A stretch of DNA of 64,000 nucleotides from Paenirhodobacter populi (GCF_004022215.1 NZ_SAUZ01000005.1:1-64000), one strand, 5' to 3'. Shown: positions 17,217 through 26,103, counted from the first letter of the stretch. A program made the numbers and translations. Notes: generated from the sequence alone by a model not told the origin.

Positions 17217-17534
17217 ATGTCCGTTACCCGTATCACCGCCGCCGACCTGCCCGCCGGTCTGGCCGGGGTCGACCTGCTGATCGACGTGCGCTCGCCCAAG
17301 GGCCGGGCCGAAAGCGGCGAGATCGCCTCGGCGATCATCGTGCCGAAGACGCAGGTGGAACCGGCCTTCACCGGCCCCCTCGCCGCCGTGCCGAAGGACG
17401 CGCGGATCGTGGTGTTCTGCGGCTCGGTCAAGGGCTCGGGGCCGGTGGTGGAAACACTGACCGGCCTTGGCTTCACCAATGTGGCCGATGTCGAGGGCGG
17501 ATATGCCGCGCTGAAGGAACAGGGCATTTCCTGA
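17217..17534 (+). CDS. Rhodanese-like sulfurtransferase domain protein
   Basis: A 105-residue single rhodanese domain with LIDVRSPKG near the N-terminus and the catalytic cysteine at Cys68 in VVFCGSVKGSG, followed by LGFTNVADVEGGYAAL. The active-site loop begins CGSVKGS, the six-residue length of sulfur-handling rhodaneses. The start has AAGGAAGAGA upstream, 12 nt after the cupin stop. As the last gene of the sulfur operon it may pass sulfane sulfur or protect against thiosulfate, sulfite or persulfide intermediates. Confidence 0.82.
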   Translation: MSVTRITAADLPAGLAGVDLLIDVRSPKGRAESGEIASAIIVPKTQVEPAFTGPLAAVPKDARIVVFCGSVKGSGPVVETLTGLGFTNVADVEGGYAALKEQGIS

Positions 17535-17611
17535 TCCCCGAAGGAATCCGCCCCGACCGCATCTCAAGGTGGCGGGGCGGCCTTGCCGGATCGGGCACCG
17601 CTTCCCGACCC

Positions 17612-17990
17612 CGTCCGCCCACGTCCACGCGCGCGCGGACCGCACGACGGTGATGGTTCCGCGACGGCAGATGTCTGCCCACGCGCGCGGACTGTGCTGT
17701 CGGACTTCTGACGATCAGTCCTCCGAATAGTGTCTGCCCACGCGCGCGCGGACTGCGCCGGCCACCGTGCCGCCGGAAATCGCCCGTCTGGTGTCTGCCC
17801 ACGCGCGCGGACTGCGCTGTCGGACTTCCGGCGATCAGTCCTCCGGATAGTGTCCGCCCACACGCACGTGGACTGCGCTGCCGCAAGCCCAGATGCAGAT
17901 CGCTTATTTGCTGTCTGCCCACACGCGCGGCGCGAGACGCACAGGCGGCACCCGGTCTGTCGGGTCTGCCCGCGCGCGCGGCTCGCGCGC
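17612..17990. repeat. CRISPR-like interspersed tandem repeat without cas genes
   Basis: A conserved block TGTCTGCCCACGCGCGCGG, usually followed by ACTGCGCTG, recurs at 17672, 17731, 17792, 17851, 17912 and, degraded, 17963, with a poor copy near 17612. Start-to-start spacing is 59-61 nt in the core, as expected for about 29-nt repeats and 30-32-nt spacers. Read on the minus strand the block can fold as a hairpin with G-U pairs, like type I-E repeats. Against a working CRISPR: the segments after repeats 1 and 3 (17701-17730, 17821-17850) match at 27 of 30 positions, repeats drift, and no cas gene is in the window. A 120-bp duplicated tandem repeat or a decayed array both fit. Confidence 0.6.
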
Positions 17991-18040
17991 CCTCCCGTCC
18001 CCTGAAAACGCAAAAACAGAAACACTTTATCCCTTTCGTG

Positions 18041-18093
18041 TTTCCATAAATATCCCGGGGGTGAGCCCGGAACGGGCGAGGGGGCTGGCCCCC
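18041..18093 (-). repeat. Two-hairpin intergenic repeat, copy 7 in reverse orientation
   Basis: Read on the minus strand: GGGGGCCAGCCCCC, second stem GCCCG-TTC-CGGGC, then CACCCCCGGGATATTTATGGAA. It lies between the CRISPR-like repeat and the DMT transporter gene, and is not downstream of any minus-strand gene. Confidence 0.9.
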
Positions 18094-18247
18094 TGCACCC
18101 CCTCCGCCCGCACCCCCCTCTCCGGAGTACGATCCCCCCGGTGAGGAAAAACCGGCTTCCGGCGATTGCCACCGGCGCCTTTCGCACCAGATAGTGTCCC
18201 CGCGAATGACGAAGCAGCGACCGGCCCTCCGGTCATCGAAGGTGCAT

Positions 18248-19096
18248 ATGTCCGGCTCAAGACTTGCGGCGATGGCGACCGCGATTCTCTGGGGGTTCAC
18301 TTATCTTCTGACGACAGACATGCTGCCGCACCACCCGGCGCTGGTGGCGGCGGTGCGGGCGCTTGGCGGGGCGGTGTTCCTGCTGGCGATCGGGTGGGAG
18401 CTGCCGCCGCGTGACTGGCTCGGGCGGCTGTTCATCCTCGGCACGCTGAATACCGGGGTGTTCTTCGGGCTGTTCTTCATCGGCGTCATGCGCCTGCCCG
18501 GCGGCGTCGCCGCGATCTTTCAGGCGCTCGGCCCGATCGCGGTGCTGCTGCTGGCCTGGGGGATCCTGCGCAAGACCCCTTCGGCGATGCAGTTCCTCAG
18601 CGTGGCGATGGGCGTGGTGGGGGTGACGCTGGTCGTCCTGCGGGCCGGGGTGCGGATCGACGGGATCGGCGTCGCCGCGGCGCTGGCCAGCACGGTGTCG
18701 CTGTCGCTCGGCGGGGTGCTGATGAACCGCTGGGGCAAGGCGCCCATCGGCTTCGCCGCCTTCACCGGCTGGCAGTTGCTGGTCGGCGGGGTGGAGCTTG
18801 CGCTGGTGACGCTGCTGATCGGGGATTTCGGCGGCGGGATCACGGTGACGAATGTGGTGGCCTTCGCCATCCTCGCGGTGCTGCTGACGGGCATACCGTT
18901 CCTTTTGTGGTTCAAGGCCATCTCGCGGATCGGCGCGGTGAACGTGATGCCCTTCATCCTGCTGACGCCGGTGACGGCGCTGGTGCTCGACGCGGTGTTC
19001 AAGGGACTCATCCCGACCGCGATCCAGCTTCTTGGCGTGGCGATCGTGATGGCGGCGCTGGTGGTGAACTATCTGGCCAGCCGCGCGGTCGGGTAA
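18248..19096 (+). CDS. DMT-family (EamA) membrane transporter
   Basis: A 282-residue protein of about ten membrane helices in two EamA repeats; the first begins RLAAMATAILWGFTYLLTTDML and the second DGIGVAAALASTVSLSLGGVLMNRWG. The start is placed at ATG 18248 because GAAGG precedes it; GTG 18194 and ATG 18206 are in frame and would add a polar extension. Drug/metabolite exporters of this type usually expel amino acids or small metabolites, but the substrate cannot be told. It stands alone, ending 15 nt before the LexA box of the mutasome operon. Confidence 0.88.
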   Translation: MSGSRLAAMATAILWGFTYLLTTDMLPHHPALVAAVRALGGAVFLLAIGWELPPRDWLGRLFILGTLNTGVFFGLFFIGVMRLPGGVAAIFQALGPIAVLLLAWGILRKTPSAMQFLSVAMGVVGVTLVVLRAGVRIDGIGVAAALASTVSLSLGGVLMNRWGKAPIGFAAFTGWQLLVGGVELALVTLLIGDFGGGITVTNVVAFAILAVLLTGIPFLLWFKAISRIGAVNVMPFILLTPVTALVLDAVFKGLIPTAIQLLGVAIVMAALVVNYLASRAVG

Positions 19097-19111
19097 GCGG
19101 TCAGATGTGAT

Positions 19112-19126
19112 GTTCCTTGTTCGTTC
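19112..19126. promoter_or_regulatory. LexA (SOS) box upstream of imuA
   Basis: The sequence GTTC-CTTGTTC-GTTC is an exact GTTC-N7-GTTC direct repeat, the operator recognised by LexA in the Rhodobacter group and other alphaproteobacteria. It ends 41 nt before the imuA start, where a repressor would block the promoter. It supports DNA-damage induction of imuA-imuB-dnaE2. Confidence 0.85.
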
Positions 19127-19167
19127 TGCGTCTTCCCCGCCCGGTTCCGGCGCGGTATCCTGCGCGC

Positions 19168-19764
19168 ATGACCAGCCCGATGCCCTTTCCCCTGCGCCCC
19201 GCCCGCGTCCATGAGGTCTGCGGCCCCTCCGCCACGGGTTTCGCCGCGATCTGCTGCGCCGGCACGGCGGGGCCGCTCCTGTGGGTGCGCGAAGGCTGGC
19301 AGGGCGACCGGCCCGACCCGTGGGGGCTGGCGGGGATCTTCGATCCCTCCCGCCTGCTGATCGCGCAAAGCCGGGACCAGACCGATACGCTCGCCATCGC
19401 GGAAGAGGCGCTGAAGGATGGCGTCCTCGCGCTGGTGGTGATCGGCGTCACCCATCCGCTGAACCTGCGCGAGGGGCGGCGCCTGCAGCTGGCCGCGAAG
19501 GAGGGGCGGACCACCGGCTTGTGCCTGATCCCCGAAGGCATGGGCAGCAACGCGGCCGAGACGCGCTGGCATTGCGGGCCCGTGTTCGACCCGCGGCCCT
19601 TTGATCCCGAGGGGCCGGACTCGACTCTCATGCGGTGGGAAATTATAAAGAACAAATCAGGAACAACGGGGGCGTGGCATGTTCGATGGAACACCAAGGC
19701 GCATCGTCTCGATATGGTTTCCCCGGCTGGCCTCGGACCGGGCGCTGCGGCTGTGCCCGGTTGA
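19168..19764 (+). CDS. imuA: ImuA-like SOS mutagenesis protein
   Basis: A 198-residue RecA-like protein. Recognisable segments are RPARVHEVCGPSATGFAA, WVREGW, the acidic/hydrophobic strand LALVVIGVTHPLNL, and the C-terminal RWEIIKNKSGTTGAWHVRW, typical of alphaproteobacterial ImuA. The start is ATG 19168, 41 nt after the LexA box. Its last 86 nt overlap imuB in another frame. In the known mutasome ImuA with ImuB brings the DnaE2 polymerase to damaged DNA. Confidence 0.88.
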   Translation: MTSPMPFPLRPARVHEVCGPSATGFAAICCAGTAGPLLWVREGWQGDRPDPWGLAGIFDPSRLLIAQSRDQTDTLAIAEEALKDGVLALVVIGVTHPLNLREGRRLQLAAKEGRTTGLCLIPEGMGSNAAETRWHCGPVFDPRPFDPEGPDSTLMRWEIIKNKSGTTGAWHVRWNTKAHRLDMVSPAGLGPGAAAVPG

Positions 19765-21175
19765 GGGGCCCTTCGCGCTGACCGGGCGGGCCGAGAATAC
19801 CGAACGGATTTTTTGCCTGAACGCGCAGGCCGAGGCGCAGGGGCTGCACCGCGGCATGCCCTTTGCCGAGGCGCGCGCCTTCTGCCCCGACCTGCGCGCC
19901 CGGCCCGCCGATCCGGCCGGCGACGCCCGCCAGTTGGAGGGGCTGCGGCGGTGGTCGCTGCGCTATTGTCCCTGGGCGGGGCGCGAGGGGCCGGACGGGC
20001 TGGTGCTCGACATCACCGGCGCGGCGCATCTGGCGGGGGGCGAGGCGGCGCTGATCGCCGACATGCGCGCGCGGCTGACACGGGCGGGGTTCGGGGTGCG
20101 GCTCGGTCTGGGCGACACGCGCGGCGCCGCCTGGGCGCTGGCGCATCACGGGACGGGACTGGCGATCGCGCCGCCGGGGCAGGGGGCGGCGGTGCTGGCG
20201 CCGCTGCCGGTCGCGGCGCTGCGGCTGGACGACGATACCGTCACCGCGCTGCAACGGCTCGGCCTGCGCAGCATCGGCGCGGTGGCGCAGGCGGCGCGCG
20301 GGCCGCTTGCTCGCCGCTTCGGCCCGGATCTGCTGGCGCGGCTGGATCAGGCGCTTGGCCGCGCGCCCGAGGCGATCACGCCGCTCGCCGACCCGCCGCA
20401 TTACGGGGTGCGCCTGACCCTGCCGGAACCGATCGGGCTGACCTCGGATGTGATGGCGGGGCTGGCGCGGCTGCTCGACCGGCTCTGCGTCCGGCTGCGC
20501 GCGCAGGAGGCGGGGGCCCGCACCCTGTGCCTGACGCTGCGCCGGGTGGACCGCGAAAGCCGGGAGGTCACGCTGCGGCTGGCCTCGGCGATGCGCGATC
20601 CGGCGCGGATCCTGCCGCTCTTCGCGCGTGGGGTGGAGGAGGTGGACGCGGGCTTCGGCATCGACCAGCTGCGGCTTGAGGCTGTGGGGGTGGAGCCGAT
20701 GCCGGTCGCGCAGATCGGCCCGGCGGCGGAGGCGCCCGACCGGCTGGACAATCTGGTCACCCGCATCGGCACGCGGATCGGGCTGGACAATATCCTGCGC
20801 TTTCAGCCCGCCGACAGCCATATTCCGGAGCGGAGCTTCACCCTGATACCCGCCGCCGGGCTGGCCCCGGGCGACCCATGGCCGCACGCCCCCCGGCCGC
20901 GCCCAGTGCAGCTTTTCCCGCCCGAGCCGGTTTCCGTGCAGGGACCGACACAGGGACCGGCGCCCCCCGCCACCTTCCGCTGGCGCGGGATGCGGCTGAG
21001 CACCGCGCGGGCGACGGGGCCGGAACGCATCGCCCCGGAATGGTGGGTGCCGGATCCGGGCTGGCGGTCGGGCCTGCGCGACTACTGGCGGGTCGAGACC
21101 CGGCAGGGGCGCAGGCTGTGGCTGTTCCACACGCCGCAGATGGGGGGATGGTTCGTGCAGGGGGAATTCCTGTGA
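19679..21175 (+). CDS. imuB: ImuB, inactive Y-family polymerase-like SOS protein
   Basis: A 498-residue protein that starts RRIVSIWFPRLASDRA and continues with FCLNAQAEAQGLHRGMPFAEARAFCPDL. It has the Y-family fold, but the catalytic acidic residue expected early in active polymerases (DxD) is replaced by the SIWFPRL segment, as in ImuB proteins. The C-terminal part contains FRWRGMRLSTARATGPERIAPEWW and RDYWRVETRQGRRLWLF. It starts inside imuA and its stop overlaps the dnaE2 GTG start by 4 nt. ImuB acts as the adaptor between the beta clamp and DnaE2. Confidence 0.92.
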   Translation: MFDGTPRRIVSIWFPRLASDRALRLCPVEGPFALTGRAENTERIFCLNAQAEAQGLHRGMPFAEARAFCPDLRARPADPAGDARQLEGLRRWSLRYCPWAGREGPDGLVLDITGAAHLAGGEAALIADMRARLTRAGFGVRLGLGDTRGAAWALAHHGTGLAIAPPGQGAAVLAPLPVAALRLDDDTVTALQRLGLRSIGAVAQAARGPLARRFGPDLLARLDQALGRAPEAITPLADPPHYGVRLTLPEPIGLTSDVMAGLARLLDRLCVRLRAQEAGARTLCLTLRRVDRESREVTLRLASAMRDPARILPLFARGVEEVDAGFGIDQLRLEAVGVEPMPVAQIGPAAEAPDRLDNLVTRIGTRIGLDNILRFQPADSHIPERSFTLIPAAGLAPGDPWPHAPRPRPVQLFPPEPVSVQGPTQGPAPPATFRWRGMRLSTARATGPERIAPEWWVPDPGWRSGLRDYWRVETRQGRRLWLFHTPQMGGWFVQGEFL

Positions 21176-24100
21176 CCGACTCCATCGCCCCGGATTATGC
21201 CGAACTCTGCGTGACCTCGAATTTCACCTTCCTCACCGGCGCCTCGCATCCCGAGGAACTGGTCCTGCGCGCCGCCGAACTGGGACTGGGCGCCATCGCC
21301 ATCACCGACCGCAATTCGGTGGCCGGCGTGGTGCGGGCATGGTCGGCGCTGAGAACCCTGCGGCGCGAGGCCGAGGAGGATCTGCGCGTCCGCTCGACCA
21401 TCCGCGTCGATACCTCGTCCCGGCAGGAGATGGGCGCCCCGCGCGACCTGCCCCATGCGCCGCAGCTCATTTTGCCGAAGCTGATCGTGGGCGCGCGGCT
21501 GGTGCTGCGCGACAGCCCGGTGGAATGGCTGGCGCTGCCCACGGACCGCGCCGCATGGCATCGGCTGTCGCGGCTGTTGACCTTGGGCAAGCGGCGGGCG
21601 GAAAAGGGCGACTGCATCCTGACGCAGGCGGATCTTCTGGACGGCTGCCGGGGAATGATCCTGATCGCGCTGCCGCCCGCGGATCTGGCGCTCGACCCCA
21701 TCCGCAATCTGTCGCGGCGCTTTCCGGGCCATGTCTTCACCGGCGCCGCGCCGCGCTACGACGGATCGGATCAGGCGTGGTTCGACGCCTGCGCGCGGCT
21801 GGCGCTTGCGGCCTCGGCGCCGATGGTGGCGGTGGGGGATGTGCTGATGCACCGCGCCGCGCGCCGGCCGCTGGCCGATGTGCTGACCTGCATGCGCGAG
21901 GGGATCACCATCGACCGGATCGGCACCAGGGCGCTGCTGAACGGCGAAAAGCGGCTGAAGGGCGCGGGGGACATGGCGCGGCTGTTCCGCCGCCATCCGG
22001 CCGCCATCCGCCGCACGCTGGAAATCGCGGCGCGGTGCAGCTTCGACCTTGGCGAGCTCAGCTACGACTACCCCGACGAGGTTTCGGACGGCGAGCCGCC
22101 GCAGGCGCGGCTTGAACGGCTGGCGCGGGCGGGGCTGGAACGGCGCTGCCCCGAAGGCATTTCCGCGCGCAACCACGCCCTTTTGGAGAAAGAGATCGCC
22201 GTGGTGGGCGAGCTTGGCTATGCCGCCTATTTCCTGACCGTGCACGACATCGTGGCCTATGCGAAATCGCAGGGCATCCTGTGTCAGGGGCGCGGCTCGG
22301 CGGCGAATTCGATCATCTGCTGGGCGCTTGGCATCACCGATGTCTCCCCCGACATGATCGGCATGGTGTTCGAGCGTTTCATCTCGCGCCATCGGGGCGA
22401 GCCGCCCGACATCGACGTGGATTTCGAGCACGAGCGGCGCGAAGAGGTGATCCAGTGGATCTACGACCGCTACAGCCGCGACCGGGCCGGGCTCTGTGCG
22501 ACGGTGATCCATTTCCGTTCCCGCGCCGCGATCCGCGAGGTGGGCAAGGTCATGGGGCTGAGCGCGGATGTCATCACCAGCCTGTCGGGGCAGATCTGGG
22601 GGCAGTCGAACGACGGCGCCGATCCCGAACAGGTCCGCGCCCTTGGCCTGAACCCCGAGGATGGGCGCCTCGCGCAGACCATCCGTCTGATCGGCGAGAT
22701 CATCGGCTTTCCACGCCACCTGTCGCAGCATGTCGGCGGCTTCGTCATCACGCGCGGGCGGCTGGACGAGCTTTGCCCGATCGGCAATGCGGCGATGGAG
22801 GACCGCACCTCCATCGAATGGGACAAGGACGACATCGACGCGCTTGGCATCCTCAAGGTCGATGTGCTGAGCCTCGGCATGCTGACCTGCATCCGCAAGG
22901 CGTTCGATCTGCTGAAGGCGCATGAGGGGCAGGCGCTGACGCTCGCCACCGTCCCGCAGGACGATAAGCCGACCTATGACATGCTCTGTCGGGCGGATGC
23001 CATCGGGGTGTTTCAGGTCGAAAGCCGGGCGCAGATGAACTTCCTGCCCCGGATGAAGCCGCGCATCTTCTACGATCTGGTGATCGAGGTCGCCATCGTC
23101 CGCCCCGGCCCGATTCAGGGCGGCATGGTCAAGCCCTATATCCGCCGCCGTCAGGGGCTTGAGGAAAACGAGCCCTTTGGCCCCGCGCTGGAAGAGGTGA
23201 CGCGGAAAACCCTTGGCGTGCCGCTGTTTCAGGAGCAGGCCCTGCAGATCGCGCAGATCGGCGCGGGATACAGTGCCGAGGATGCCGATCAGCTGCGCCG
23301 CTCGCTGGCCTCGTTCCGGCGCATGGGCACGATCGGGCTGCACCGGGACCGCTTCATCGCGGGGATGGTGGGCAACGGCTACAGCCCCGAGGTCGCCGCC
23401 CGCTGCTTCAGCCAGATCGAGGGCTTCGCCGATTACGGCTTTCCCGAAAGCCATGCGGCGGCCTTTGCCATGCTGACCTATGTGTCCTCCTGGCTGAAAT
23501 GCCATCATCCGGCGGTCTTTGCCTGCGCGCTCTTGAACAGCCAGCCGATGGGGTTCTACGCTCCGGCGCAGATCGTGCGCGATGCCCGCGAACACGGGGT
23601 CGAGGTGCGGCCCGTCTGCGTCAACCAGTCCACCTGGAACAACCGGCTGGAACGGCGTGCCGACGGGCGGCTGGCGCTGCGTCTGGGGTTCCGGCAGATC
23701 CGCGGCTTTCGCGAGGCCGAGGCGGACCGGATCGCGGCGGCGCGCGGCAACGGCTATCCCGACCCCGAAAGCCTGTGGCTGCGCGCGGGGATCGCGCCCG
23801 CCGTGCTGGAACGTCTGGCCGAGGCGGATGCCTTCGCCGGGATGGGGCTGACGCGGCGCGACGCGCTGTGGGCGGTGCGGGCGATCCGCGCCCCCGCGCC
23901 GCTGCCGCTGTTTTCCGATCCGCTGGACGGGGAGGGGCTGCGCGAGCCCGCCGTCACCCTGCCCGCCATGCATCTGGGCGAGGAGGTGGTCGAGGATTAC
24001 GTCGCCCTGCGCCTGACGCTGCGCGCCCATCCGATGGAGCTGCTGCGCCCCTCGATCCCCGGCCTGACGCCCCATGCGGAGCTGTGCCGCACGCCCGCGC

Positions 24101-24489
24101 GGCGCCTGACGGTCTGCGGTCTGGTCATCACCCGGCAACGTCCGGGAACGGCCTCCGGGGTGATTTTCCTGACGCTCGAGGATGAAACCGGCGTGTCGAA
24201 CATCGTCGTCTGGCCGAAGGTCTACCAGCGTTTCCGCCGGATCGTCATGGGCGGGCGGCTGTTGCGCGTGACGGGGCGGCTGGAGCGCGAGGGCATCGTC
24301 ACCCATCTGATCGCCGAGCGGATCGAGGATCTGTCCCACCGCCTCGCCGATCTGGGCCATCCGCTCGAAGGCATGGTCGGCCTGACCCGGCCCGAGGCCG
24401 ACGACGCCCCCCGCCCCCGCCCCGCCCCCCGCGCCCGCCACCCGAGGGAACAGGCCAAGCGGCTGTTTCCGAGCCGGGATTTCCACTGA
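21172..24489 (+). CDS. dnaE2: DnaE2 (ImuC) error-prone DNA polymerase III alpha subunit
   Basis: A 1105-residue C-family polymerase, matching the usual DnaE2 length (about 1050-1150). It starts with GTG overlapping the imuB stop. The N-terminal PHP domain begins YAELCVTSNFTFLTGASHPEEL. The polymerase core contains GRGSAANSIICWALGITDV and the catalytic aspartates in PPDIDVDFEHERREEV, then GVFQVESRAQM. A C-terminal OB fold reads VCGLVITRQRPGTASG and FLTLEDETG. It does translesion synthesis in the SOS response and drives induced mutagenesis. The cassette order imuA-imuB-dnaE2 with a LexA box is intact. Confidence 0.96.
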   Translation: MTDSIAPDYAELCVTSNFTFLTGASHPEELVLRAAELGLGAIAITDRNSVAGVVRAWSALRTLRREAEEDLRVRSTIRVDTSSRQEMGAPRDLPHAPQLILPKLIVGARLVLRDSPVEWLALPTDRAAWHRLSRLLTLGKRRAEKGDCILTQADLLDGCRGMILIALPPADLALDPIRNLSRRFPGHVFTGAAPRYDGSDQAWFDACARLALAASAPMVAVGDVLMHRAARRPLADVLTCMREGITIDRIGTRALLNGEKRLKGAGDMARLFRRHPAAIRRTLEIAARCSFDLGELSYDYPDEVSDGEPPQARLERLARAGLERRCPEGISARNHALLEKEIAVVGELGYAAYFLTVHDIVAYAKSQGILCQGRGSAANSIICWALGITDVSPDMIGMVFERFISRHRGEPPDIDVDFEHERREEVIQWIYDRYSRDRAGLCATVIHFRSRAAIREVGKVMGLSADVITSLSGQIWGQSNDGADPEQVRALGLNPEDGRLAQTIRLIGEIIGFPRHLSQHVGGFVITRGRLDELCPIGNAAMEDRTSIEWDKDDIDALGILKVDVLSLGMLTCIRKAFDLLKAHEGQALTLATVPQDDKPTYDMLCRADAIGVFQVESRAQMNFLPRMKPRIFYDLVIEVAIVRPGPIQGGMVKPYIRRRQGLEENEPFGPALEEVTRKTLGVPLFQEQALQIAQIGAGYSAEDADQLRRSLASFRRMGTIGLHRDRFIAGMVGNGYSPEVAARCFSQIEGFADYGFPESHAAAFAMLTYVSSWLKCHHPAVFACALLNSQPMGFYAPAQIVRDAREHGVEVRPVCVNQSTWNNRLERRADGRLALRLGFRQIRGFREAEADRIAAARGNGYPDPESLWLRAGIAPAVLERLAEADAFAGMGLTRRDALWAVRAIRAPAPLPLFSDPLDGEGLREPAVTLPAMHLGEEVVEDYVALRLTLRAHPMELLRPSIPGLTPHAELCRTPARRLTVCGLVITRQRPGTASGVIFLTLEDETGVSNIVVWPKVYQRFRRIVMGGRLLRVTGRLEREGIVTHLIAERIEDLSHRLADLGHPLEGMVGLTRPEADDAPRPRPAPRARHPREQAKRLFPSRDFH

Positions 24490-24651
24490 TCCTTCCGCGC
24501 GGTTCCCCGGCGGCAGACCGCCACCGGAGTGATCCGTGATTGTCGCGCATGGGTGCAATTGCTATCCAAGACCGATTGGCCCCGGCGGGCCGTTGCACGG
24601 ATCGTTTTCAGAAAGACTGCCTTCAGAAATATCACCTTCAGGGAGAAGCCG

Positions 24652-26103
24652 ATGAACTGGTCGCGTTTTGATAAGGGATACTGGCTTCTGCTTCCCCTGT
24701 TCGTTTTCGTGGTGCTGACCATCGCCACGATCATCGAGAACCGCCCGATCGATTTCGTCCTCGACGACGCCTACATCACCATCGCCAACGCCGAGCTGTT
24801 GCTGCGCGGCGGGATGGACAGCTACGGAAACGCCGGACCGACCGGGGCGACGAGCCCGGTGCATCTGTTCCTCGTGGCGCTGCTGTCGTTTTTCCTCGAT
24901 GTCCCGGTGGCGAGCTTCGTGTGGCTTTTCGTGCTGGCCGCGGTCTATGCGGCGGGGCTGTGGCGGCTCTTGATGGCGGTCGGGCGCAGTCCTTTCCTGG
25001 CCGCCTGCGGCACGCTCACCGGGCTGATCGCGGGGCTGGCCTGGGTGAACCTGATGAACGGGCTGGAAACCGGGATGGCGATGGCGGTGATCGCCTGGGC
25101 GGCCTGCTTCTCGCAGCAGCGGCGGGACATGCCTTTGGCGGTTCTGGCCGGGGTGATGCCTTTCGTGCGGCCCGAACTGGCGGTGCTGGCGCTGTTTCTG
25201 GCGCTGTCCACGGCATGGCGCCTGCGGGGCGAGCCGGCGCGCCTGATCCGTCTGGCGGTGGTGGCGGCGCTGGTCGCGGCGGTGCTGGCGGGGCTTGCAT
25301 GGCATTTCACCGGCCATGTCTTTTCCCCCACCGCCGAGGCCAAGTCGGCCTATTTCGACGAGGCCCCCGCCAATTTCAAGAACCGGCTGGCGATGGCGTT
25401 TCATGCCCTCACGCTCAGCGGGATCGTCTGGCCTCTGGTCGGGCTCGCGCTGCTGCCGGCGCTGCGCGACGGCTGGGTCTATCTGGGCTATGTGCTGGCG
25501 TTCTTCGTCGCTTCGGCGATTTCCCTGCCGGTCGCGGTCTATCACAACGATTACCGCTATCTTTACCCGTTCCTGCCGCTGGGGATTGCCGGCTGGGTGG
25601 CTGTCGCGGCGCAGATCCGGCAGATCACACCGGTTCTGGCTCTGGGGACGCTGTGCTATGTCATCGCCTTTCCCACGGTCGACTGGCGCTACTATCGCAG
25701 CGCGGTCAAGTGGAACGCCGCGCAGGAACCGATCGCGCTTTGGGCCGAGCAGAACCTGCCCGATGGCGCGCGCATCCTGATCCATGATGCGGGCTATTTC
25801 GCCTGGCATTCGCGGTTCGTCGCCGATCCGCCGCGGGATTTCGTGCTGATCGACGCGGTGGGGCTCAAGACCCCGTCCGCAAGCCGGTTTCACGCGGAAT
25901 TCACCGCGCCGTCGCGCGGGCGGGACCGCTGGAAGGCCGTCGACCAGATCGCGCGGGAGGGCAGGGCCGAATATGCGATCATCGCCAATGTCGGCTTCTG
26001 GGGCGATATCGAGACCTATCTGCGCGACGCCGGGTGGAGCGTCGAGCCGGTCTATCCCAATCCGGGCCGCTATCAGGTCTTTGCCCTGCAACCGCCGCAA
26101 TGA
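24652..26103 (+). CDS. Multi-spanning GT-C-type membrane glycosyltransferase or related protein
   Basis: A 483-residue inner-membrane protein; the ATG at 24652 has AGGGAGAAG upstream. An early luminal loop reads DFVLDDAYITIANAELLLRGG and then YGNAGPTGATSPVHLFLVAL, the DD-containing first loop typical of GT-C glycosyltransferases that use lipid-linked sugars. About ten hydrophobic helices follow and the C-terminal 130 residues form a soluble domain (WAEQNLPDGARILIHDAGYFAW, VDQIAREGRAEYAIIANVGF). The two acidic residues fit a catalytic role. The sugar and acceptor are unknown, and no polysaccharide cluster surrounds it. Confidence 0.65.
   Translation: MNWSRFDKGYWLLLPLFVFVVLTIATIIENRPIDFVLDDAYITIANAELLLRGGMDSYGNAGPTGATSPVHLFLVALLSFFLDVPVASFVWLFVLAAVYAAGLWRLLMAVGRSPFLAACGTLTGLIAGLAWVNLMNGLETGMAMAVIAWAACFSQQRRDMPLAVLAGVMPFVRPELAVLALFLALSTAWRLRGEPARLIRLAVVAALVAAVLAGLAWHFTGHVFSPTAEAKSAYFDEAPANFKNRLAMAFHALTLSGIVWPLVGLALLPALRDGWVYLGYVLAFFVASAISLPVAVYHNDYRYLYPFLPLGIAGWVAVAAQIRQITPVLALGTLCYVIAFPTVDWRYYRSAVKWNAAQEPIALWAEQNLPDGARILIHDAGYFAWHSRFVADPPRDFVLIDAVGLKTPSASRFHAEFTAPSRGRDRWKAVDQIAREGRAEYAIIANVGFWGDIETYLRDAGWSVEPVYPNPGRYQVFALQPPQ

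Noticed and set aside
17612-17990. Annotation of the repeat as a functional CRISPR array
   Set aside because: Two spacer-like segments are nearly identical, repeats degrade and no cas genes are present; the CRISPR type was not assigned.
17564-18187. Open frames through the repeat at 17612-17990
   Set aside because: The frames follow the repeat period and give arginine-rich low-complexity products; they are by-products of the repeat, not genes.
21082-24558. A very long open frame antisense to dnaE2
   Set aside because: In high-GC coding DNA the opposite strand is often stop-free. The translation is arginine-, alanine- and histidine-rich without domains, and the plus strand clearly encodes DnaE2.
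24490-24651. Longer N-terminus of the GT-C-type protein starting near 24529
   Set aside because: The extra residues are basic and not hydrophobic, and the good ribosome site AGGGAGAAG fits ATG 24652.
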